A DNA stretch of 64,000 bases from JAFAGX01 sp963759875 (GTDB lineage: Bacteria > Acidobacteriota > Terriglobia > Terriglobales > Acidobacteriaceae), in the NCBI GenBank assembly GCA_963759875.1, contig CAVXBB010000015.1, forward strand, positions 558,001 to 622,000, given 5' to 3'. A program made the translations under genes and the position numbers. Below are positions 18,592 through 26,026 of the stretch, one piece after another (position 1 is the first letter of the stretch; every line of letters starts with the position of its first letter). The notes beneath the pieces are model-generated. The model saw only the letters and a program-made list of their open reading frames with translations. It did no database searches and was not told the origin of the DNA.

Positions 18592-20655
18592 ATGTCGAGT
18601 GATTCCCCACTCCGGGCAGCCTCGCAGATAGTCGAAGGCCGCGCCCTCAACCAAGCTTCCTCCTGGCACCTGAGAGCCCGCGTTCTGAATGGCAGCATAA
18701 TCCTGCTCATCAGTTCCGGATTCGTCGGGGCAATGAACCTGGTCTACAACTTTGTGGTGGTGCATTCGCTCGGAGCAGATCGTTTCGGCCATGCCAATGC
18801 GGTCTACACCGTTCTGTTGCTGCTGGGATCATTCACGCTCTCGTATCAGATACTGTGTTCAAAATTTGTTGCCCGAAGCGAATCCCTGGCGGAGAAGTTC
18901 GGAATCTACCGCGTATTGCACCGGCGGGCGTGGTTGTGGGCCGGCAGCATCAGTTTGGCGCTGGCATTGAGTCACGGGCTGCTTTCCAAATACTTGAACC
19001 TGCCCAACGACAACTACATTGTTCTGATTGCCATCGCCAATCTCTTTTACATTCCTTTAGGTGTGCAGCGGGGCCTGATGCAAGGCCTCTACGAATTTCC
19101 AAAATTGGCAGCTAATTTCGGCCTGGAGGTCACAGTCAAAGTCGGGGCTGCGGCTGTTGCTCTGGCTCTGGGCTGGGGAGTGAGCGGGGTGATACTCGCG
19201 ATCATCGCGTCCACCGTGGTGACCTATTTGCACGGCTGGCCCCGAACCCCTTCGGTGCTGCGCGTATCCGTTTCGCTGCCTGCATTGCAGGAGGGAATTC
19301 AGGCGTCTGTCTTTTTTATCGGACAGATGATCATCTACAACCTCGACGTAATTCTGGTTCAACATTTCTTCTCAGCTACGCTCGCCGGCGTGTACGCGGC
19401 TGTCGCGGTGATCGGAAGAGTGGTGTACATGCTTTGCTGGTCGGTGGTGAATAGTATGTTCCCACTTTCGGCAGGTGTGGAATCAGAAGAGCGCGGTCGA
19501 GCCGTCCTGGGAACAGCGCTGTTGCTGGTTGTACTCATCGTGAGCCTGCTGACGCTGGGAGCATGGGCAGCGCCTACCTCCGTTTGGCATTTCTTGCTGG
19601 GCAAGAGCTTTCCATTAAACGCAGGTGGTTCTTACCGCGGGCTGTTGTCGCTGTATGCGGCAAGCACAGGAATTTGGCTGCTGAGCGTCGTGCTGATGAG
19701 CTACGAAATTGCCCGCAAAATTGGTTATGTCAGCTGGATGCAACTGGCATTCAGCGGCGCCGTGCTCGCCGGAATTTACCTGTTCCACGGTAGTTTGCAC
19801 GACGTAATTATGGTCCGCGCCGTTCTCATGATTGCACTTCTGTTGGTGGTTTCCGTTCCGTTCTTGCGGGTGCAATTGGCGGCTCGGCTCCCCTGGCCGA
19901 TGGCACCAGCAGCAAGCGGCAGCACTGGCATTACCAAGTTGCGTCATCTGACCGAAGACGAAGTCATTGCCGAATTCCTGAAAAGCGAGTTTCACTACCC
20001 TGAGTTCCGGGCATACCGCCGGAGGTTCCTTCAGGTTGTCACGCATCCTGATATCAGTAACCCGCAAGATAATGAATTGCGTCGGGCCCTGCTCTATCGG
20101 CGCCGCGGACGGCTGTGGCGTGAACTGCCCGCCGATACCCAATGGTGGGAAGTTGAACTGCAAAGCAGTGATCTTCAGCGCATCCGGGTGTTTCCGCGAA
20201 ATCAATGGCGCAAGCACGCTGACCGAAGTTACTACTTTTTGGAAACGGCGGAACGCATCCGAACGCGCATTCTTTCGCGTTCTTCCAATGCATTTGTGTC
20301 AAAGTTGCTTTCACTCAGCGCTGAGTTGACGGAAACGACAAAGGGCAAGCGCAGCTCGGTGCTGCTGATCGGCGTAGACGAACGCAGCCCCCTGACCATT
20401 ATTGAGGGCAATCACCGCATGACGGCCGCTGCCCTCGTTTCACCTCTCGATGTTCACTCCCGCTTCCGCTTTTATGTGGGCTTCTCACCCAGGATGACCA
20501 GTTGCTGCTGGTATCAGACCAATTTCTCGACGTTGTGGCATTACGCGAAGAATACCGTCACGTGGATGTTCGAAAAGCAGGACCAGATCCTGGAAAGGGC
20601 CATGCAGGTTGGCAGCGCGATGGAAGAGGCTCCGGGCTCCTCGGAAGCAGCCTAA
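18592..20655 (+). CDS. PST-type flippase fused to a ParB/sulfiredoxin-like domain
   Basis: 687 aa. Residues 30-430 contain about 12 hydrophobic helices of a polysaccharide transporter (Wzx/PelG-like MATE/PST fold) with the typical GRVVYMLCWSVVNSMFPL region. After a linker at about 435-445 a soluble C-terminal part of about 240 residues follows, with WWEVELQSSDLQRIRVFP and the motif TIIEGNHRMTAAAL at about 602-615. The EGNHR core resembles the DGHHR/DGNHR phosphate-binding motif of ParB and sulfiredoxin-like ATP-using domains. Free-standing versions occur in exopolysaccharide loci; fusion to a flippase is unusual. It probably moves a lipid-linked sugar or polymer across the inner membrane for the barrel protein encoded upstream. 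Confidence 0.75.
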   Translation: MSSDSPLRAASQIVEGRALNQASSWHLRARVLNGSIILLISSGFVGAMNLVYNFVVVHSLGADRFGHANAVYTVLLLLGSFTLSYQILCSKFVARSESLAEKFGIYRVLHRRAWLWAGSISLALALSHGLLSKYLNLPNDNYIVLIAIANLFYIPLGVQRGLMQGLYEFPKLAANFGLEVTVKVGAAAVALALGWGVSGVILAIIASTVVTYLHGWPRTPSVLRVSVSLPALQEGIQASVFFIGQMIIYNLDVILVQHFFSATLAGVYAAVAVIGRVVYMLCWSVVNSMFPLSAGVESEERGRAVLGTALLLVVLIVSLLTLGAWAAPTSVWHFLLGKSFPLNAGGSYRGLLSLYAASTGIWLLSVVLMSYEIARKIGYVSWMQLAFSGAVLAGIYLFHGSLHDVIMVRAVLMIALLLVVSVPFLRVQLAARLPWPMAPAASGSTGITKLRHLTEDEVIAEFLKSEFHYPEFRAYRRRFLQVVTHPDISNPQDNELRRALLYRRRGRLWRELPADTQWWEVELQSSDLQRIRVFPRNQWRKHADRSYYFLETAERIRTRILSRSSNAFVSKLLSLSAELTETTKGKRSSVLLIGVDERSPLTIIEGNHRMTAAALVSPLDVHSRFRFYVGFSPRMTSCCWYQTNFSTLWHYAKNTVTWMFEKQDQILERAMQVGSAMEEAPGSSEAA

Positions 20656-20717
20656 CGGGTGGTTGACAGCCCCTCCCATTATCCTTGAGACAGCTAAGAA
20701 ATCTCCTCCGACGCTGC

Positions 20718-21596
20718 TTATGGTTGTTGCGGCTGTTTGTTGTCGCCGAATGTGAGATCGCGCGCTACGTATTGCGAGCCGTCGAAAACTGCCGAGATTG
20801 CTACAACCGTGCCTTCGTGCAGATCGCGCAACATGGTGCGAGGCATTACGGTAAGGTGAATTTCGTAATTCTTGTCATCCTCGCGATTATCGACGGCGAC
20901 GAGTTTACGGGAAAGATCCACATAAGTAATCGGGCCAAAGAACGAGAATGTCGATCCCGGTTTTGCCAGCAGCGACACTTCGCGCACCACGTCACGGTTC
21001 TGCTGTGCATCGAACGTCAGCGATACCAGGGATCCGGCAACCAGGTCGGCGCTCGTGCGGGTCTGCCCATCGCTGCGGATAACGGTTTCGGGACTCAGGT
21101 GAAAACGCATCGCCTGATCCGAAAGCTCATCGCGAACGGTAAGAATGCCAGAAGCGGGATTGTAGGCAACGATTTGGCCGTGGCCGCTTCCCGCAGCGCT
21201 TTTATTGTCGATCTGGATGGTCTTCGCGAAAACGGTCGTGCCATTCAACAATGTGTCCACGTAAATGCGCTGGCCCTTCTGCAGCGCACTTTGGGTAACC
21301 GGTTGTCCCTTCGAAAGAATTTCCGTACGCGTGTCGAAAGCAATGCGCATTTTATCTTTCTCGCCAAAAGGGCGAATGGTCAGCCGGTTCATCACAGGAT
21401 CGAGGTTTACGAGCGTTCCTCCGATCAACGTCACACTTTTGTGTGGTAGCGGTGGCGGGTCCAGAAGCGGGTCGTATTTAGGCGTTGAGGGCGGTGTATC
21501 GGCTGTTGAGTGCGATGTCGGCGCGTTCGAGCTAGTTTGCGCGTTCACACAAATAGCCAGTAGCAACATTGTCGAAATATTTAGAAGAAGACGCAT
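20718..21596 (-). CDS. Exported DUF5666-like beta-rich protein
   Basis: 292 aa with signal peptide (LLLAICVNAQ). After a Pro/Ser/Thr-rich linker come three related beta modules of 60-70 residues (GTLVNLDPVMNRLTIRPFG, GQIVAYNPASGILTVRD, GPITYVDLSRKLVAVDN), each the GxIxxIDxxxxxLTVxD pattern of DUF5666. These proteins are exported, of unknown role, and frequent in Acidobacteriota. Convergent with the flippase gene and divergent from the next TPR gene. Confidence 0.7.
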   Translation of the reverse strand: MRLLLNISTMLLLAICVNAQTSSNAPTSHSTADTPPSTPKYDPLLDPPPLPHKSVTLIGGTLVNLDPVMNRLTIRPFGEKDKMRIAFDTRTEILSKGQPVTQSALQKGQRIYVDTLLNGTTVFAKTIQIDNKSAAGSGHGQIVAYNPASGILTVRDELSDQAMRFHLSPETVIRSDGQTRTSADLVAGSLVSLTFDAQQNRDVVREVSLLAKPGSTFSFFGPITYVDLSRKLVAVDNREDDKNYEIHLTVMPRTMLRDLHEGTVVAISAVFDGSQYVARDLTFGDNKQPQQP

Positions 21597-21729
21597 AGCT
21601 CCCGCTTACGATGCCGAAAGCAGCCAAACAGTGGCCGGAGCTGCGGAATTGCTCGGCGCCGTGGCAGCAAACGCAAGCTCCTGAAGCTGCATCAAAAATT
21701 TGACACGGACAAGGTAAGAGCGGGGAAGC

Positions 21730-22941
21730 GTGAGATATATTCAGGAGATTCGGCCTCTCACCATCGGTCTAGCCTTTGCCCTTGCGTTTGGCACGGTGCA
21801 TGCCAGCGCTTCTGACCTGCGAATCAACATACCGAAGCGCAGTAAGCCGACTCCTGTGCAGAAGCTCAACCAGGAAGGCGTGAAGGCCCTCAAGAAGCAT
21901 CAGGTCGAGCGGGCAGAGAAGATCTTTTACCGCGCCTATCTCATCGACCCTGACGACCCATTCACGCTCAACAATCTGGGCTACATTTCCGAACTGCAAG
22001 GCAAGCTGGAGCGTGCTGAGCGATATTACGAGTTGGCATCACAGCACACGTCAGATACCACCATTGCGCAATCGACGGTTCCGGAGCTCAAAGGTCAGAG
22101 GCTAAGGGCGGCGACAGAGTTCGTCGGCAACAAAGAACTGCGAATCAATCGTGGAAATGTCGAAGCGATGAACCTGCTGCGCCAGGGGCGGACCAGCGAA
22201 GCGGAACAAACGCTGATGCAAACGTTGAAGCTGGATCCGCGAAGTGCATTCACCCTCAACAATCTCGGGTACACGATGGAAGCGGAAGGAAACCTCGATT
22301 CGGCGTTGCGCTACTACACCGAAGCCGCGAACCTGCATTCGTCAGACTCGATCGTCATTGCTCTCGACCCTCATTGGCGCGGAAAGACAATCAGCAATGT
22401 CGCGGAGAACAACGCTCGAGCGGTTGAAAAGCGCATGCAAACCGAAACCAGCGAAACCGCCCGCGCAGCTCGGCTAAATCTCGAAGGCGTCTTTGCACTG
22501 AACCGCAATGAGCCGCAACAAGCCCGGAGCTACTTCCAACAGGCGTATAAGCTGGATCCAGCGAGTCCGTTCTCGTTGAATAATATGGGCTACGTTTCTG
22601 AAATGAATGGTGACGAAGAAACGGCCGACGATTTCTATACCTCCGCTAAACAGGCCCCCGGTGCATTCGCACCCGTGACTGCAGCCAGCCACAGTGAAAT
22701 GAAAGGGATGCCTCTCAACGAAGTGGCCAACGTCAACGGTGAGGACACAGAAGCCAATCTTGAAACCATTCAGCAACAGCGTCGGCGTCAAGGTGGTGCC
22801 ATTGTGCTGAGGTACCGCAACAACAAGCCCGTAACCGATCAGACCAATCCTGCTCTGCAGCAGACTAATCCCCAAGTACCTCGCCCACCTGAGGGACAAT
22901 TTCCGCCTGCCAATAGCGTTCCCCGTCCGCCCCAACCTTAG
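21730..22941 (+). CDS. Exported TPR protein with three repeated modules
   Basis: 403 aa from a GTG preceded by GGGGAA. A signal peptide (residues 1-28) is followed by three internal modules of about 110 residues, each beginning with a TPR pair (LNNLGYISELQGKLERAERYY, LNNLGYTMEAEGNLDSALRYY, LNNMGYVSEMNGDEETADDFY cut here to their cores) and ending in a shared linker pattern of charged, Ala-rich sequence. The C terminus is Pro/Gln-rich and disordered. TPR proteins mediate protein contacts; no partner is evident. Confidence 0.7.
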   Translation: MRYIQEIRPLTIGLAFALAFGTVHASASDLRINIPKRSKPTPVQKLNQEGVKALKKHQVERAEKIFYRAYLIDPDDPFTLNNLGYISELQGKLERAERYYELASQHTSDTTIAQSTVPELKGQRLRAATEFVGNKELRINRGNVEAMNLLRQGRTSEAEQTLMQTLKLDPRSAFTLNNLGYTMEAEGNLDSALRYYTEAANLHSSDSIVIALDPHWRGKTISNVAENNARAVEKRMQTETSETARAARLNLEGVFALNRNEPQQARSYFQQAYKLDPASPFSLNNMGYVSEMNGDEETADDFYTSAKQAPGAFAPVTAASHSEMKGMPLNEVANVNGEDTEANLETIQQQRRRQGGAIVLRYRNNKPVTDQTNPALQQTNPQVPRPPEGQFPPANSVPRPPQP

Positions 22942-23052
22942 TTGAACGTTTTTTACAATTTTTAATGTTTCCGCCACTGGCCGAAGGCATAAAATACACG
23001 AACTGGCCGCGGGGTGTTTCTGCTCTGATTCCTAAATTCCAAGGAGGATATT

Positions 23053-23550
23053 TTGAAAGCTACTCAACCTTGTCCAAAAGGATTTCACACTGTAACTCCC
23101 TCAATCTTTGTGCGAAATGCCGCTCAAGCTATTGATTTCTACAAGAAGGCTCTGGGCGCGGAAGAACACATGCGCATGACCGGTCCTGACGGCAAAATTA
23201 ACCACGCCGAACTCAAGGTTGGCGATTCGATCATTTTCCTGAGCGAAGAAAATCCCGCTTGGGGTACCAAATCACCGCAAACTTTAGGCGCGGCCACCGG
23301 CGGCCTATACATCTACATCGACGATGTAGACAAGGCTTTCCAGCGGGCTGTTGACGCGGGTGGCCAAGCAAAAATGCCGGTTACCGATATGTTTTGGGGA
23401 GACCGCATGGGCAACTTCGTCGATCCTTTTGGCCACAACTGGACGTTGGCCACTCACACGCAGGATCTGACGGAAGAAGAAATGAAAGAAGGCGAGAAGA
23501 AGTTCTACGCACAGATGTCGCAGGCGCAAGCACAGAAGAAGTCAGCGTAG
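23053..23550 (+). CDS. VOC-family (PhnB/glyoxalase-like) protein
   Basis: 165 aa starting at TTG, supported by an AAGGAGG site 5 nt upstream. Two beta-alpha-beta-beta-beta modules of the vicinal oxygen chelate fold: VTPSIFVRNAAQAIDFY at the start and GDRMGNFVDPFGHNW in the second half. The PhnB-like subgroup lacks a clear substrate assignment. The C-terminal 25 residues are a Glu/Lys/Gln-rich tail. Single-gene unit with an AT-rich upstream region. Confidence 0.85.
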   Translation: MKATQPCPKGFHTVTPSIFVRNAAQAIDFYKKALGAEEHMRMTGPDGKINHAELKVGDSIIFLSEENPAWGTKSPQTLGAATGGLYIYIDDVDKAFQRAVDAGGQAKMPVTDMFWGDRMGNFVDPFGHNWTLATHTQDLTEEEMKEGEKKFYAQMSQAQAQKKSA

Positions 23551-23603
23551 GTCATCTTCGAATTCGTGAGGGCACGAAGTTCATCTTCGTGTCCTCTCTC
23601 GTT

Positions 23604-25409
23604 TCACTGCACCTGCGCCAGTTTGGCAGTTTTCTGCTGCTGGCCAATCCACTCCGCGATTCGCTCGTCAAGCACATCCAAGGGCAGCGCACCTGCGTCG
23701 AGCACCTCGTCGTGGAAAGACCGAATATCAAATCGGTCCCCTAGTTCTTTCTTCGCGCGCTCACGTAGCTCCAGGATTTTCAGCTGACCGATTTTGTATC
23801 CAAGCGCCTGGCCCGGCCACGCGATGTAACGATCGGTTTCGCTCTGAACGTCAGGCTCATCAATGGCCGAGTGAGCATGGAAGAAATCCACTACCTGCTG
23901 CCGTGTCCATTTCTTGTAATGGAAACCGGTGTCGACGACTAAGCGGATGGCGCGCAGCATCTCATCCTGCAGTCGCCCGTAATCGCTATAGGGATCCTGG
24001 TAAAAGCCGACCTCTTTGCCCAGCCGCTCTGAATACAGCGCCCAGCCTTCAATATAGGCTGTGTAAAACGCGTGCTGCCGGAACGGTGGCAGCGTCGGCA
24101 TCTCTTGCGCGATGGAAATCTGCATGTGATGTCCGGGCACGCCTTCGTGATAGGCAGTCGATTCCACCGTAATCAGTTTGCGGTGCTCGTAATCACTAGT
24201 GTTCACCATGACGTGAGCCGGACGGGAGCCGTCCGGTGTTCCCGGATTGTAATGCGTTGATGCTTCCTTCTCTCGAAATTCCTCGATGGGCATCACTTCC
24301 AGCTTTGCTTTGGGAAGATGTCCAAATAATTCCGGCAACTTCTGCCACATCTGGTCAATATCCTTGCGATACAGATCGAGAATCTGCTGCCGCGAGTGCG
24401 CGTATAGCCGCTCATGCAGCTTGGGGTCGTTCTTGATTGCCTCATTCAGGCTTTTAACGTCGGCGTAACCAAGCTTCTGCGCGATTGCCAGCATCTGTGT
24501 TTCAATCTCGGCCACCTGCTTCAGTCCGAGTTCGTGAATTTCCTCCGGAGTCATGCTGGTGGTGGTAACTCTCTTTACGGCGAAGGCATAGCGTGCTGCA
24601 CCATCAGGTAGCGACCAAACCCCGGGCTCAGTTCTTCCTTTGGGCGCGTAATCTTCTTTGACGAACTTGATAAATTTCACATACGACGGCAATACGGATG
24701 TTTGGATTTGTTCGAGTACGGCGTCGTGCAGCCGCTTCTGATCAGCGTCATTGATTGCGGCCGGAAATTTCTGCAACGGCTGCGCGAATGGCGTTTTTTC
24801 CGGCGGCATATCGGCGATGGCCTGGGCCTGGGTAACTACTTTTTCCAGCAGGAATTCTGGTGGCATCAGCCCGTCGCGCGTGCCATTTTTCATTTGCACC
24901 ATCGTCTGGTCAAAGACACGTGGCACCTGCTTAAGCCGCGAAATGTAGTCTTCATAGTCCTTCACATTTGTAAACGGAAGCAGCGTGACAAACTGCGGCA
25001 GTTCAATATGAATTCCCGAAAATTGGTTGACCGGCATTTCCCACGGCTTGAACTGCGCCTGTTCAAGTTTCTGTTGTAGCTGCCGCACCATCAGCGACTT
25101 GTTGAGTGCGTCCTGATCGGGGAAGCCCGCCGTGTCGATCCCCTGGAAGCGCACGAGAAATCGCCTGGTCTGCTCCAAATCCTCGTCGATCGCTTTTTGT
25201 GACAGATCACTAAGCCGGTCGTTATAGCGTTTGTCGCCGACGATCGTGGCGAACTCTGGGTCGGTTCGCAGCCGGTATTCCCATTGCTCTGCCAGCGTAT
25301 CATTTAACGCTTTTCGGCGTTCTTCCACACTAGATTTCAACACGGTTTTCGTATTCCCCACCCCAGAGCAGAATGCAAGCAGCAAGATTATGGCGCTAAG
25401 TTTCACCAC
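23604..25409 (-). CDS. DUF885-family secreted metallopeptidase-like protein
   Basis: 601 aa with signal peptide (residues 1-21). DUF885 domain across the rest. The HEGVPGHH sequence at about residues 419-426 gives the HExxxH-type zinc site seen in this family, followed by YIEGWALYSERL with the third ligand Glu. Such proteins are exported and probably act as carboxypeptidases or endopeptidases; the substrate is unknown. Located between the VOC gene (convergent) and lspA (same strand, 43 nt). Confidence 0.85.
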   Translation of the reverse strand: MVKLSAIILLLAFCSGVGNTKTVLKSSVEERRKALNDTLAEQWEYRLRTDPEFATIVGDKRYNDRLSDLSQKAIDEDLEQTRRFLVRFQGIDTAGFPDQDALNKSLMVRQLQQKLEQAQFKPWEMPVNQFSGIHIELPQFVTLLPFTNVKDYEDYISRLKQVPRVFDQTMVQMKNGTRDGLMPPEFLLEKVVTQAQAIADMPPEKTPFAQPLQKFPAAINDADQKRLHDAVLEQIQTSVLPSYVKFIKFVKEDYAPKGRTEPGVWSLPDGAARYAFAVKRVTTTSMTPEEIHELGLKQVAEIETQMLAIAQKLGYADVKSLNEAIKNDPKLHERLYAHSRQQILDLYRKDIDQMWQKLPELFGHLPKAKLEVMPIEEFREKEASTHYNPGTPDGSRPAHVMVNTSDYEHRKLITVESTAYHEGVPGHHMQISIAQEMPTLPPFRQHAFYTAYIEGWALYSERLGKEVGFYQDPYSDYGRLQDEMLRAIRLVVDTGFHYKKWTRQQVVDFFHAHSAIDEPDVQSETDRYIAWPGQALGYKIGQLKILELRERAKKELGDRFDIRSFHDEVLDAGALPLDVLDERIAEWIGQQQKTAKLAQVQ

Positions 25410-25452
25410 GATGAAGTCTCCCGTCGCGGACGATCGTTTTGAATTCTGTATC

Positions 25453-25941
25453 TTACGCCGATTTTTCCGGTGCGGGAGCTTTCGCGAAGAGAATTTCGAT
25501 GGCTAGCAGCCCGGCTCCGCACACGATGGCGCTGTCAGCCACGTTAAAGGCTGGCCACTGATATCGGCCGATATAGAAAAGAAGGAAGTCCACCACACGG
25601 CCGTTGAGTAATCGGTCCCACAAATTTCCGATTGCACCCCCCAGAATCAGGGCCAAACCGACTCCCGTGGTAGTCATGGCATGGCTGTTACGCCACAACA
25701 GGGCTGAAACCACAACGAGAGCCACGATGGAAAACAAAACCAGCATTGTGATCTTCCATTGCGCCGGCGAATCGGCAAACAATCCAAAAGCTGCGCCACG
25801 ATTTTCTATGTGGGTGATGCGGAAAAAACCTGGAATGACCTGGATGCCATCATGCAAAGACACATCCTTCGCTACGATCCATTTTGTGGCGCGATCCAAC
25901 AACACGACGAGTAGCGCTATTAAGAAGTGAAATTTACGCAT
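25453..25941 (-). CDS. lspA: Lipoprotein signal peptidase II
   Basis: 162 aa from ATG at 25941 (MRKFHFLIALL), dropping eight residues of an upstream Met. Four membrane helices. The catalytic aspartates sit in GNLWDRLLNGRVVDF and NVADSAI, the two LspA signature regions. It cleaves prolipoproteins at the lipobox in the inner membrane; several lipoproteins in this window are possible substrates. Follows ileS by 86 nt, a common ileS-lspA arrangement. Confidence 0.93.
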   Translation of the reverse strand: MRKFHFLIALLVVLLDRATKWIVAKDVSLHDGIQVIPGFFRITHIENRGAAFGLFADSPAQWKITMLVLFSIVALVVVSALLWRNSHAMTTTGVGLALILGGAIGNLWDRLLNGRVVDFLLFYIGRYQWPAFNVADSAIVCGAGLLAIEILFAKAPAPEKSA

Positions 25942-26026
25942 CACTTGAAGCTGGGGCATCAGCAAAACAGAACCGACTTTCCCTCAGGGCAAAGACGCCG
26001 CTGGAAAAGTTCCTTTGGATATTAGA

